Below are positions 54,514 through 63,917 of a stretch of 64,000 bases of DNA, piece after piece. The number at the start of each line of letters is the position of its first letter. Positions within the stretch are counted from its first letter, which is position 1. The position numbers were made by a program, and so were the translations under genes. A model generated the notes under the pieces. It was not told the origin of the DNA. It saw only the letters and a program-made list of their open reading frames with translations, and did no database searches. The stretch is from Fimbriiglobus ruber. Its GTDB lineage: Bacteria > Planctomycetota > Planctomycetia > Gemmatales > Gemmataceae. The DNA is taken from assembly GCF_002197845.1 (NCBI RefSeq), contig NZ_NIDE01000008.1:310001-374000 (forward strand). Direction: 5' to 3'.

Positions 54514-55092
54514 ATGGTGTTTCTTTCCCGGATTTACACGAAGGGCGGCGACCGCGGGGAAACGGGCCTCGGGGACGGCACCCGCGTCGCCAAGGACCAC
54601 GCCCGCGTCCACGCATACGGCGAAGTGGACGAGTTGAACGCCGTTCTCGGGTTGCTCGTCGCGTACTGCCCGGAGGCACCGGCCGTCGGGCTACTCCGCG
54701 CGATCCAGAACGACCTGTTCGACGTCGGCGCGGACTTGTGCGTCCCGCCCGGTGACAACGACTTCGCGACGCAGGCTCTTCGCGTCGCCCCGGCGCAGTA
54801 CGAGCGACTGGAAAAGGCGATCGACGCGGCGAACGAAGCGCTGGAACCCCTGCACAGCTTTATTCTGCCGGGCGGGACGCCCGCGGCGGCCTGGCTGCAC
54901 CTGGCCAGAACCGTCTGCCGCCGCGCCGAGCGGGCCGTGGTCACGTTGATGAAGACCGAACCGGTCAACCAGCACGTGCTGATTTACCTGAACCGCCTCT
55001 CGGATTACTTGTTCGTGCTAGGCCGCGTGGCGAACGAGAACGGCAAACAAGACGTGTTGTGGGTACCCGGCCAGTCGCGCGGGGCGGATTGA
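54514..55092 (+). CDS. PduO-type ATP:cob(I)alamin adenosyltransferase
   Basis: 192 residues from ATG 54514 (MVFLSRIYTKGGDRGETGLG), the usual start; the in-frame ATG at 54442 adds unconserved residues. Motifs: YTKGGDRGETGLGDGTRV (ATP binding), YGEVDELNAVLGLL, LPGGTPAAAWLHLARTVCRR and RLSDYLFVLGRVAN. The enzyme adenosylates cob(I)alamin to make coenzyme B12. No other B12 genes are nearby. The gene lies between a secreted protein gene and a convergent yceH-like gene. Confidence 0.92.
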   Translation: MVFLSRIYTKGGDRGETGLGDGTRVAKDHARVHAYGEVDELNAVLGLLVAYCPEAPAVGLLRAIQNDLFDVGADLCVPPGDNDFATQALRVAPAQYERLEKAIDAANEALEPLHSFILPGGTPAAAWLHLARTVCRRAERAVVTLMKTEPVNQHVLIYLNRLSDYLFVLGRVANENGKQDVLWVPGQSRGAD

Positions 55093-55147
55093 CGCCTCGG
55101 TTTCTCCGGAGCGGTACGAGACCACTCCGGACAAAATTCGCGCCAGT

Positions 55148-55858
55148 TTACGGCTGTCGTTTCCGCAATTCCTCGACTTGCTGTTCCAACCGTGCGACGG
55201 TTTCCTTGAGTTTCGCAATGTCGTCGAGGGCGGTGGCCAGTCGTGTGTCGGACACCGGAACGGCAGTCGCGCGGGGCGGGGCAGGGTCGTTGTCGAGGGC
55301 GATGCCGGCGTGCCGGGCTTTCTCGCGCGTGAGTTCCTCCGGCGTATGAAAGCCGTGCGTGACCACGGTCCCGCGGCGGTCGGGCGGCGTGACGAACACG
55401 ACGAGGTTGCGCGAAGCCAAGTCTTTCAGGAGAGCCCGGAGTTCTTCCAGATCCTTGATTTCGTCCATGCGGCTCGCCCGACCGCGGAGGTCGCCTTCGG
55501 TCTGCGGCCCGCGGAGGAGTAATTCGGCGAGGATCGCCATCTCGACTTTCGTAACCTTCCACGCCTCGTACAAGAGGTGTCGCCACCGGTCGGTCCGCCC
55601 GCCGGTCATCTTCATGACCAGCCCGCGCCCCTGGACTTCGTCCAGCGTCTCCTCGACGTCGACCTCGTCCAGTTCGTACACCGGATCGCGGTTCGACTTC
55701 TGATTGCAGCCGGTCGTGATGGAGTTCAACGTCATCGGGTAAGCGTCGGCCGACTTGGACGTTTTTTGCTTTTCGATTAACACCCCGAGAACCCGCCGCT
55801 GATACGGCGGGACAGGCTCCCAATTCGTCGGCGCGGGAGAGGATTGGGCGTCGGACAT
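55148..55858 (-). CDS. YceH family protein (DUF480)
   Basis: 236 residues from ATG 55858 (MSDAQSSPAPTNWEPVPPYQ); an upstream TTG/ATG start at 55883-55888 lies in the inverted repeat of the neighbouring element and is not favoured. Family hallmarks: RRVLGVLIEKQKTSKSADAY, MTLNSITTGCNQKSNRDP and VEMAILAELLLRGPQTEGDL. The C-terminus is a coiled coil (DIAKLKETVARLEQQVEELR). YceH-like proteins have two winged-helix domains, with no settled function. No operon partner is apparent. Confidence 0.92.
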   Translation of the reverse strand: MSDAQSSPAPTNWEPVPPYQRRVLGVLIEKQKTSKSADAYPMTLNSITTGCNQKSNRDPVYELDEVDVEETLDEVQGRGLVMKMTGGRTDRWRHLLYEAWKVTKVEMAILAELLLRGPQTEGDLRGRASRMDEIKDLEELRALLKDLASRNLVVFVTPPDRRGTVVTHGFHTPEELTREKARHAGIALDNDPAPPRATAVPVSDTRLATALDDIAKLKETVARLEQQVEELRKRQP

Positions 55859-55880
55859 TCCGTAACTCCGTGAAGAAGAA

Positions 55881-56272
55881 GTCATCAAGTCGTCAGGTCA
55901 TCAAGTCTTCAAGTCAACAGCCGCAATGCGGAACTCCTCATGGCACCCGGGTACCCGGGTGCATTTTTTGCATTTATTGCGCTGAAACCCCCGTTTTGGG
56001 ACCGCACAGCGCCGCGACTGCCGAGCCGCGGCGCCTGGGAGCATTTTTTGCATTTATTGCGCTGAAACCCTTGTTTTAGGACCGCGTCAACCAGATGGTC
56101 GGGATGGATCAAGAATTTGCTACCGAACACCTTACGGGTAACCCGCGGTTGATTGCAACAAGGATGCGAGTTCGTTCGGGGTTCTCCGTTTCCACCACAA
56201 CGTTCAAGTCTGAGGCCACCGACGACTATCGCCTCGGTGACCTTAGACTTGATGACCTGACGACTTGATGAC
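55881..56272. repeat. non-coding element with 28-bp terminal inverted repeats and internal direct repeats
   Basis: A 28-bp inverted repeat starts GTCATCAAGTCGTCAGGTCA at 55881-55908 and has its exact complement at 56245-56272. Inside are an 18-bp palindrome CACCCGGGTACCCGGGTG (55944-55961) and a 45-bp direct repeat (gcattttttgcatttattgc...) at about 55961 and 56041. No gene. It lies between the yceH-like start and the peroxidase stop. Confidence 0.75.
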
Positions 56273-57810
56273 TAATTCTTTGGGTACCAGTTCGGGTCGG
56301 CCACCGTCGGGTCGATCGGGTCGCCTTCGAGGGCTTTGAGGAACAGCACCAGGTCGGCCTTCTCGGCGGCGGTCAGGTTGAGCTTGAAGGGGATGATCGG
56401 GCGGCCGCCGCGGGTGAAGATCGTGGGCTTCGGGCCGGTGTACGTCGTGCCATCGGCCTTCGCCTTGAGGAACGCCCGCTCGGCGTCCGTGTCCCGCATC
56501 TTCGCGTCGAGGAACTCGTTCGCGTTGCCGCCGCGGTCGTACAGGTCGATCACCGCTTCGAGCGTCTTTTCGTCGCCGCTGTGCATGTACGGCCCGGTTC
56601 CGACGAGCGCACGCAACCCCGGTGTCTTGAACGCGCCGACTTGCGTCTCGTCTTTATCCCCGGTCGGGAGCCGTGTCCACCGGCCGTACTCGCTCTCCGG
56701 CAGGCTGCCGTCCTTCGCGCCGACGCCCAGGTTGTGGAAGGCGTGGTCGGTGAAGTTGTCGCCGACGTGGCAGTTCGAGCAGCGGGCCTTGCCGAAGAAC
56801 AGGGTCCGGCCGTTAACCAGTTTGGCGCCGACCGCGGCCGCCTTGTCGGCGTCGGCCGCCGGGTCGAGGCCGAGCGCGGTCAGGGCGGGCGCGTCCTTGG
56901 CGGCGAACGCGGCCTTGACTGCCGCCGCGTAGTCTTCGGCCTTCAGGTCGAACTTGCCCGACTCCTCCTCGGCCACCCGCTTCCGCATGAGCAGGTCGGC
57001 GCGGTCGTGGACGCTGTTCCCAGAGAGGACCGTCCGCTCGTACGCGGCGATCGCCTTGGAAGCCGCGTCGCGGGTCGGGCCGTGGCCGAAGACGGCGCGG
57101 AACGCCTTCACGTACTCCGGGCTCTTGCGGAGCCGGACGACGGCTTCTTCCCAGTGGTCGCCTTTGCCGGCGAACATTTCGAGCGGGTTACCGACCGGCC
57201 CCTGGGCCTGCTCTTCGAGCGACGCCGCCCGGCCGTCCCAGAACTGAAACTGGTTGTACGCACTGTTGATGACGGTCGGGGCGTTGACGCCGCCGAGGTT
57301 GTTCGCGATGCCGATCGAGACCTTGCGGGCGTCGCCGTAACCCTTGCCCGGTTGGTGGCAGCTCGCGCAGGCCACGGTGTTGTTGGTGGACAGAATCTTG
57401 TCGAAGTAGAGCCGCTTGCCGAGTTCCCACTTGGCCACGGTCATCGCGTTCCGCGGGGGGACCGTCGGGAACGTACCGAGGCCGAGCGGCACCTTGATCT
57501 TCACCGCCCGGCGGGTCGCCTTCTCCCCAGTGATGGGGTCAGTTGCCTGTTCGGTGGTTTCGTTCCAGTACGCCGGTAGCTTGGCCCACTCGGCCGCGCC
57601 TTGATTCCGGGTCACGAAGATGATCGGTGCGGTGTCCTTGAACGGCGCCTTGAGGGCGTCGTTCGGGATGGCCGCGTCGTGCGGGTCTTTGACACCCGCT
57701 GGCGGGTCGTGTGGTTTGTCCTGGGCGAACGACGCGGTCCAGGCGAACGCGAACAGCCCGACCGCGAGGGCCGGGACGGCGACTGAAGAGAAGCGCCGCG
57801 TGGTGGGCAT
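56272..57810 (-). CDS. di-haem cytochrome c peroxidase / MauG-like protein
   Basis: 512 residues with a signal peptide (MPTTRRFSSVAVPALAVGLF). Two c-type haem sites are visible: CASCHQPGKG at about residue 150 and CSNCHVGDNFTDHAFHNLGV near 350, the latter with a nearby His. The arrangement KRLYFDKILSTNNTVACASC and FKTPGLRALVGTGPYMHSGD fits the CcpA/MauG family, which reduces H2O2 or oxidises protein residues in the periplasm. The stop codon overlaps the end of the 28-bp inverted repeat. No electron donor gene is adjacent. Confidence 0.92.
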   Translation of the reverse strand: MPTTRRFSSVAVPALAVGLFAFAWTASFAQDKPHDPPAGVKDPHDAAIPNDALKAPFKDTAPIIFVTRNQGAAEWAKLPAYWNETTEQATDPITGEKATRRAVKIKVPLGLGTFPTVPPRNAMTVAKWELGKRLYFDKILSTNNTVACASCHQPGKGYGDARKVSIGIANNLGGVNAPTVINSAYNQFQFWDGRAASLEEQAQGPVGNPLEMFAGKGDHWEEAVVRLRKSPEYVKAFRAVFGHGPTRDAASKAIAAYERTVLSGNSVHDRADLLMRKRVAEEESGKFDLKAEDYAAAVKAAFAAKDAPALTALGLDPAADADKAAAVGAKLVNGRTLFFGKARCSNCHVGDNFTDHAFHNLGVGAKDGSLPESEYGRWTRLPTGDKDETQVGAFKTPGLRALVGTGPYMHSGDEKTLEAVIDLYDRGGNANEFLDAKMRDTDAERAFLKAKADGTTYTGPKPTIFTRGGRPIIPFKLNLTAAEKADLVLFLKALEGDPIDPTVADPNWYPKN

Positions 57811-57988
57811 GGGAAACCTTTCGTGCGAGAAAAGAGCGGGCGGAAGCCCGCGGGCGGGTGTGGAGTGGGGACTCGTAAAGTCGTGTACCGTAATCGATAG
57901 TCCGACCCCGCGGGTGCGTCAATGCGGCGGGCACAGGCTCGCGCGTGAACGCGCCGCCGTCGCGTGGCAAAACGGCGCCCGCGGGACG

Positions 57989-58714
57989 TTATCCCCGCGG
58001 CTTGGCGTCTTGCGGGAGCAAGCCTACGATCTTGCGGTAGAGGGGACGGAGCCAGTCCGGAAGGGACCGGGAGAAGCGGGACCGGCGGGTTTCCCCGATG
58101 TAGATCTGGTCGGACGGCTGGAGGACGAGGTTCGTCGCGGGGTCGTGATCGAGGACGACGGCCTCGACGTCCACGCGGAAGGTCTCCGGTTGGCCGCCGG
58201 CCGCGACGTTCGGGCGGACGACGGACACGTCGTTCAGGTCGGTGCAGCCGCGTTTGACGGCCCCGACCCGCCACAGGAACTCGACGACCGGCTCCGGCCC
58301 GCGGTACGGGACCACCCGCTGGCGGCCGTTTTCGGGACCGGTCAAGTACACGCGGGCGGCCCGCGCGTCGGCCAGACGGACGTCGACGCGGTCCGGGTCG
58401 ACAACGGTCACGCGGGCGACCGCCACCCGGGCGTCTTCGACCGTGCCGCCCTCGACGAGCGGCACACACCCGGGCGCGACCGGCAGCCGTCCGTCGATGC
58501 CCACGCACGCCAGGCAATCCCAGTCCGGGTGGTCATTGAAGGTGACCCGCAAGACGTCCGAACACCCGACACGGTAGACCGGTTCGGCGGGTGGCGCAAC
58601 CGGTGTGTACGCGGCGCGAACGACCTCCGCGTCGCGCGGCATTCGGAGCGGCCGAAGGTCGGCGCAGCCGGCCGGCAGGACCGCAATCACGAGCAGCGAG
58701 ACGGATCGGTTCAC
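57989..58714 (-). CDS. Wza-like polysaccharide export lipoprotein
   Basis: 241 residues from GTG 58714 (VNRSVSLLVIAVLPAGCADL), which gives a lipobox LPAGC and so an outer-membrane lipoprotein; the longer frame to 58828 is not supported. The poly-export domain begins VYRVGCSDVLRVTFNDHPDW, with LACVGIDGRLPVAPGCVPLV; SLBB-like segments follow (ARVYLTGPENGRQRVVPYRG) and the end is IYIGETRRSRFSRSLPDW. Such proteins form the export channel for capsule or exopolysaccharide. The other export genes (Wzc, Wzx) are not in the window. Confidence 0.8.
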   Translation of the reverse strand: MNRSVSLLVIAVLPAGCADLRPLRMPRDAEVVRAAYTPVAPPAEPVYRVGCSDVLRVTFNDHPDWDCLACVGIDGRLPVAPGCVPLVEGGTVEDARVAVARVTVVDPDRVDVRLADARAARVYLTGPENGRQRVVPYRGPEPVVEFLWRVGAVKRGCTDLNDVSVVRPNVAAGGQPETFRVDVEAVVLDHDPATNLVLQPSDQIYIGETRRSRFSRSLPDWLRPLYRKIVGLLPQDAKPRG

Positions 58715-58797
58715 ATCGTTAAATATCGTCCGGCCGACCGGGGGACTTGAACGGTCATGCGGAAAGTAGCGGGTTTGTCCGTCGGTGTTCCTCCAAA

Positions 58798-58818
58798 GGA
58801 CCGCTGAGACGGCGGTCC
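58798..58818. terminator. short hairpin terminator
   Basis: GGACCGC / GCGGTCC arms (58798-58804 and 58812-58818) with a 7-nt loop, just beyond the stop of the minus-strand propeller gene at 58861. Confidence 0.5.
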
Positions 58819-58860
58819 CACGGGGCAAAGCATGATCGACAGGCCATTAAATTAGGACAA

Positions 58861-60849
58861 CTACTTCGCCAGGCCATCCGGGCGCACGACGAGGAAGACG
58901 GGCTTCTTGTCGGCCTTGGCCTGTTCGACGACCCCTTGATACCCGTCGAAGTCCGCGCTCGTGCCACACAGGAATGATTTCTTGGCGTTGGCCGGGTCGG
59001 GGACGATCCACCAGAGTTGTCCGTCGACCGGGTCGGCGTACTGAGCGGCATCACCCCCGGACGCGGTGCGAAGGTATGCACACGCCACGCGGGCCTCCGT
59101 GTCGTAAAGGATCGCCCCACTCCGCCCCACCCCAACGTACACGACCACGAGTTCGGGGCCGGCGAACGTGACGTCGACCGGTTCGCCGGCCGCGGTCGGG
59201 AGCGGCACGCTGATCCGCCCGTCGGGGTTGGACGGGTCGACGACGACCAGGCTACTCGTGCCCGGGGCACTCCCGCTGTAAGCGGCCGCGAGGCGCTTTC
59301 CGGTCGGGTCTGCCGCCACGGCCAAGACCGCTTTATTCATCGGATCGGCCGCGATCCCCGGCCGCGCGGCGCCTTTATCCACGTCGACCTGTAAGACTTC
59401 CCCGCGGCTCCCGACCGGTACCGTTCCGCCGGCAACTGCACCGGCAACGGCAGCCGCCGCTTTCGGGTCCGCCGCCCCGGCGGGCGTCCCGGTCACGACC
59501 CGGGCCTTGGTCCCCACGTCCCAAACGTCCACAGTCCCGGCCCGGTCGATCACCGCCAGGCGAGTCGGCGAAATGAACCGCGCGGCGACGGCCGGACCGC
59601 TGCGACCAGCGACGCCCGCGAACGGATCGATCCCGTCGAGTGGCTTCACCTTCTTGTCGAACTCGTAGACCGTGAGTTTGCCCGCTGGCAGTTCGAGAAC
59701 GATCCGGCTGCCGTCCGGGCTGATGTCGAACAGGCGGTCTCCGGTGACGCCGTCCGCCGGGAACGTGACCCGCTCGGCCCGGTTCTTGGTGGCCGTGCTG
59801 TACACGTCGACCGTGTCGATCGCGCCGGCCCCCTGGAACGCCGGCGTACTCTTCCACAAGACGGCCGCGACCGGCACCGCCCCGTGGGCGAACCGGACCG
59901 ACCGGACGGCCGCGACCGGCGCCTCCATCACGATCTTCACCTTTTCCCGGGCAACGGGTTGGACGGCCCCGGTCGGCGGTGCGGGAAGGGCGAAGACGAC
60001 CGGGGCTGCCGGGGCCGCCGGAGCGGGGGTCGCGACCGCCCCGGCTTTCATGGCGGCCGGCTTCATTTGCCGCGCGGCCGGCTTTTCGGGACCGGGTGCC
60101 GGAGGTGATGCGGCGTCCGTACTTAGGGGCTCGGACTTCGCGAGATCCTTACCTTTGGCGTCCGCCTTGCCTTCGGCTTTGTCTTTGGCCTTGTCCTTAC
60201 CCTTGTCTTTGGCTTTCCCCGCGTCGGCCACGCCACGGGCCGCGTCCGCTTTCGCCGACGGGGGAGCCTGCGCGACTTGCTGCGTTTTGCCGAAATAATA
60301 GGCGATCGCGCCCACGCCGCCCGCGCAGCCGAAAAACATGACGGCCGCGAGGCTACCCAAGATCAGAATCATCTTTCGGCCGGACTTTTTCGGCCCCTTG
60401 TCGTCGTGTGCGGGCGCCTTGTCGCCGTGGCCCGCGTGCCGCCGACGCGATTTGGAAGGCGAAGGCGGAGCCGCGTCGTCCGTACCGGCCAGAATCGGTG
60501 CCGGTCCCGATCCGCCGTCGAACGAAAACGGGTTACTCGAAGCCGCGGCGGCACCAGAAATAACCACGGGGGCGGCTGCCGCACCGGGCTCTTCGACGAG
60601 CCCGAGATCGTCCGGGGCGGGATTCGCGGCGGGCTTGGGGACGACCGGAGCCGGTTGCGCGGGCGGAACGACCACCGGCGAATCGATCGCGCTGAGCATC
60701 TGCGAATCGGCCAAAACGTCCAACACGATCTCGTCGCTGGGAACGTGGAACCGGTGGTTGCATTTTTTGCACCGTACTCGTTTTCCGATCGCTTCTTCCG
60801 GCGCGCGCAAAATCGACTGGCACTGCGGGCACGGGATCTCCAAAGCCAT
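58861..60849 (-). CDS. MJ0042-type zinc-ribbon membrane protein with WD40-like domain
   Basis: 662 residues. The N-terminus is an MJ0042-type zinc ribbon: PCPQCQSILRAPEEAIGKRV with CKKCNHRFHVPSDE (two CxxC pairs). A Pro/Ala-rich stretch, one TM segment (ILILGSLAAVMFFGCAGGVG, ~165-187) and a Lys/Asp-rich linker (KAKDKGKDKAKDKAEGKADA) follow. The C-terminal ~350 residues form a WD40-like propeller with TNLFDISPDGSRIVLELPA-like blades. The ribbon is likely cytoplasmic and the propeller periplasmic. Function unknown; a common gene type in Planctomycetota. Confidence 0.85.
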   Translation of the reverse strand: MALEIPCPQCQSILRAPEEAIGKRVRCKKCNHRFHVPSDEIVLDVLADSQMLSAIDSPVVVPPAQPAPVVPKPAANPAPDDLGLVEEPGAAAAPVVISGAAAASSNPFSFDGGSGPAPILAGTDDAAPPSPSKSRRRHAGHGDKAPAHDDKGPKKSGRKMILILGSLAAVMFFGCAGGVGAIAYYFGKTQQVAQAPPSAKADAARGVADAGKAKDKGKDKAKDKAEGKADAKGKDLAKSEPLSTDAASPPAPGPEKPAARQMKPAAMKAGAVATPAPAAPAAPVVFALPAPPTGAVQPVAREKVKIVMEAPVAAVRSVRFAHGAVPVAAVLWKSTPAFQGAGAIDTVDVYSTATKNRAERVTFPADGVTGDRLFDISPDGSRIVLELPAGKLTVYEFDKKVKPLDGIDPFAGVAGRSGPAVAARFISPTRLAVIDRAGTVDVWDVGTKARVVTGTPAGAADPKAAAAVAGAVAGGTVPVGSRGEVLQVDVDKGAARPGIAADPMNKAVLAVAADPTGKRLAAAYSGSAPGTSSLVVVDPSNPDGRISVPLPTAAGEPVDVTFAGPELVVVYVGVGRSGAILYDTEARVACAYLRTASGGDAAQYADPVDGQLWWIVPDPANAKKSFLCGTSADFDGYQGVVEQAKADKKPVFLVVRPDGLAK

Positions 60850-61139
60850 AACAAACCCCGACGTGATGTGCGAAAAGTGATGCGCGATTGATTAGAGCCT
60901 ACCCGAACGCAACGGCCGGTTCAACGGTTTGGTAACCTTCCACGTCGAATCGACCGAGAACCAGCTGTCCGAAAATTGGTCCCCCTGGCGCTCGGCATGC
61001 CAAACGGGGCGGCCCGCGATGAAAACTCGGTGATACATTTCGACCGGCGCTATTGCGTTCGGCTACTCTCATGATCTAAAATCTGTCACTCGCACTCTCC
61101 ACTACCCCGCGGCTCCCCACTGGCCCGGAGGTTCGTCCC

Positions 61140-63329
61140 ATGTCTCGCGTCGACGCGTTACTGGAATGTCTCGGCCGTTCGCTGTGTGAAAAAGCCCGGA
61201 CCTCGCTCGCGGGCGAGCGTCCGTTCGGCGACGTACTCCCCGACGTCGCCAAGGCGACGCTCGATCACGCCCGGCGGGAACTCCCGACGGAGGAACTCCG
61301 GTGCGCGATCGGGGAACTCGCCGCCCTCCCGCCGGACGCGTACGCCGACCGGCTCGCCCGGCAGGTCGCCTCGCTAACCCGGGCTCACCACGTCCCGTTC
61401 GCGGACGCCCTCTCCGCGTACCTCATGGCGTGGCCGGCCGCGGTCCGCCAAGTCCTCCGGCGCCCGTCCGACCCGGCCGGCCAGACGGCCCCGGAAGGCA
61501 TGCAGTTCTACAAGCCGGACGACCTGCTCATGTTTCTCCCGCCCCGGCCCCCGCGGTTGCGCCCGGGGGGTGATCTACCCGGCCTGGAGGACTGGCGGTT
61601 GGTCGAAGCCCGCGGGATGGGCGAGTGTTCGGAGGTCTGGGTCGGGACGAGTGAATCGCAGGCCGAACACTCGCCGGCCGCCCTCAAGTTCGCCACCGAC
61701 CCGGCGACGGCGGCCCAGGTGGTCGCCCGGCAGGATCTGCTGGTCAAGGTGTTCGACCTGAACGACGTGCCCGGGATCGTACCCCTGCGATCCGTCTACC
61801 TGGAATCGAACCCGCCGTGCCTGGACGTCGGGTACGTCCACGGGTATGACCTGACCGGGCTGATTCACGAGTGGCGGTGGCGGTACAACGCGGCCAAACC
61901 GGAGGCCGCGGCCCGCCTGATCCGGCGGATCGCCGAGATCGTCGCGGTGGCCCACGCGAAGGGGATCGTCCACCGCGACCTGAAGCCGTCGAACGTCCTG
62001 CTCCACCCGACCGACGGGGGCAAGTTCACGGTCTGGGTGACGGACTTCGGGTGGGGTCAGATCGCGGCCGCCCGGTCGATGGAACTCCACCGCGGGGGCA
62101 CGCCCCGGGGCGAACAGCAGCGGCTCGCCCTCCGCGGCGCGCACACCCCACTCTACGCCTCCCCGCAGTTGGCCCGGAAGGAAGCCCCCGACCCGCGGGA
62201 CGACGTCCACGCCCTCGGGGTGATGTGGTACCAGCTCCTGAAACGCGACCCACACGTCTCCGCGCCGGTCGGGTCCGATTGGGCCGACGAGTTCCGGTCG
62301 GCCGGGCTGTCCGACGACCACGCCCGGTTGCTGAGCGCGTGCGTGACGACGCGGGCGGACAAGCGGCCGGCCGACGCCGCGGCCCTCGCCGACGCCATCG
62401 CGAAGTGCCCCGCGGGCACGCCCCACCCGGCCCGGGTCGACGACGGCTCCCGCGTCGTCCGCCTCAAGTCCCCGTCCACCCAGTCCGGGGTGATCCCGGT
62501 CGCCCGGGGGAAGGCGGCGGGCGCGGTTGCCGCGGTCGCCCCCGCGCCGGCCCGCGGGGCCGCGAACCTGCCCCGGCTGGTGACGAATTCGGTCGGCCTG
62601 ACGTTCGCACTGATTCAACCGGGGACGTTTGCCATGGGGGCGCCGGACGACGAGCCGGGCCGGCGGTCGCACGACGGCCCGCTCCGCGACGTCAAGATCA
62701 GTCGCCCGTTCTACCTGTCCGTCTTCCCGGTCACCCAGAGTCAGTACGAGCAGGTCTGCCGGGCGAACCCGTCCCATTTCACCGCCGCCCGCGGGGGCGG
62801 TCCGGACCACCCCGTCGAGTCCGTTCGGTACCACGACGCCGAACTGTTTTGCACCGCCCTGGAAGGGTTATCGGAGGAAGAACGGTTGGGCCGCGCGTAC
62901 CGCCTGCCGACCGAAGCCGAGTGGGAGTACGCGTGCCGGGCCGGGACGAAGGGCCCGTTCTACACCGGCGAGCGGATGTCGCAGAAGGACGCCCACATCG
63001 CGGGGACCGGGCCGGGCGGGAAGGTTATCTCGCCGGAAAAAACCGCCCCGGTCGGGTCGTATTCCCCGAACCCCTGGGGGCTCTACGACATGTGCGGGAA
63101 CGTCCAGGAATGGACCCAGGACTGGTACGACGAGCATTACTACCACGACGCCCCGCGGTGCGACCCGCAGGGGCCCGACCGCGGGAAAGTGAAAACTACC
63201 CGCGGCGGGTGTTGGATGATGACCGCCGGCGACTGCCGGAGCGCGGCACGCCGCCCGCAGGGGCCGGACAACCCGTCGAACGTGGTCGGCTTCCGGGTCA
63301 TCCTCGTCGTCCCGCAGAGCGGGCGGTAA
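61140..63329 (+). CDS. Ser/Thr kinase fused to an FGE-like (sulfatase-modifying-factor) domain
   Basis: 729 residues. An N-terminal helical region (~1-140) precedes a Hanks kinase: DWRLVEARGMGECSEVWVG, Lys183, HRDLKPSNVLL (278-288), TDFGWGQIA (301-309). After a Pro/Ala-rich linker (~430-475) comes the FGE-sulfatase fold: FALIQPGTFAMGAPDDEPG, YLSVFPVTQSQYEQVC, RLPTEAEWEYACRAGTKGPF and GLYDMCGNVQEWTQDWYDE, ending with GGCWMMTAGDCRSAARRPQG. The two Cys near the end do not sit exactly as in true FGE, so oxidation of sulfatases is doubtful; kinase-linked FGE-like domains more often act as binding modules. Confidence 0.9.
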   Translation: MSRVDALLECLGRSLCEKARTSLAGERPFGDVLPDVAKATLDHARRELPTEELRCAIGELAALPPDAYADRLARQVASLTRAHHVPFADALSAYLMAWPAAVRQVLRRPSDPAGQTAPEGMQFYKPDDLLMFLPPRPPRLRPGGDLPGLEDWRLVEARGMGECSEVWVGTSESQAEHSPAALKFATDPATAAQVVARQDLLVKVFDLNDVPGIVPLRSVYLESNPPCLDVGYVHGYDLTGLIHEWRWRYNAAKPEAAARLIRRIAEIVAVAHAKGIVHRDLKPSNVLLHPTDGGKFTVWVTDFGWGQIAAARSMELHRGGTPRGEQQRLALRGAHTPLYASPQLARKEAPDPRDDVHALGVMWYQLLKRDPHVSAPVGSDWADEFRSAGLSDDHARLLSACVTTRADKRPADAAALADAIAKCPAGTPHPARVDDGSRVVRLKSPSTQSGVIPVARGKAAGAVAAVAPAPARGAANLPRLVTNSVGLTFALIQPGTFAMGAPDDEPGRRSHDGPLRDVKISRPFYLSVFPVTQSQYEQVCRANPSHFTAARGGGPDHPVESVRYHDAELFCTALEGLSEEERLGRAYRLPTEAEWEYACRAGTKGPFYTGERMSQKDAHIAGTGPGGKVISPEKTAPVGSYSPNPWGLYDMCGNVQEWTQDWYDEHYYHDAPRCDPQGPDRGKVKTTRGGCWMMTAGDCRSAARRPQGPDNPSNVVGFRVILVVPQSGR

Positions 63330-63917
63330 GCCACACGACCGGCGACCCCCTGATTCATTTCAGGGGCACCAGCGTCACACCGCGATGTTCACCTCGCCGG
63401 CCCCGCCATCCCGGGTAGTGTCCCGTGCGGCGGGAGCCCTACCCCGACAACTCAAGTCGTCGGTTCGCCCGGGACCATCAATCCATTCCGCGAGTCTCGC
63501 TCCCTTTCGACCGCGCCCGCGGGTGACTTGAATTGATCCGCTCTGGGGAGGATTTTTTCGTCCCCCACCCCACCCGACAGTGCGGGCTGGACGGTTTTCC
63601 TCACCCGAACCCGGGCTGGCGGCTGGCGCAGTTGCGCTCCCGGGGACGGTAATCCAAGATGGGCAATTCATTTCCACACCGACTCGGGGCCGGCTTCCGG
63701 CGCCTCCGCCCCCGGCATCGGCTATTCTCTGGGAAAGTTGGGAAGTAACAAAATCCGGTTCGGTTGGTTTACAGCGTACACGGCCGCGCCCGGGGACACT
63801 GATTCGGCCAGAATTACAACGTCGGACGCCGCGACCCCGCCGCCGGGATTGGCTCTCGTTTTGCCGCGGGGCGGGGTCCGCTATTTCGATATCTTTCTTG
63901 TTTGGGTGGGCACCAAG
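63330..63917. other. 588-bp stretch without a gene
   Basis: Follows the kinase-FGE gene. The open frames seen here have no motifs, poor starts and a composition that fits non-coding sequence. A GGGGAGGATTTTTTCGTCCC segment near 63545-63565 could form a weak hairpin. It presumably holds the promoter of the next gene. Confidence 0.45.
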
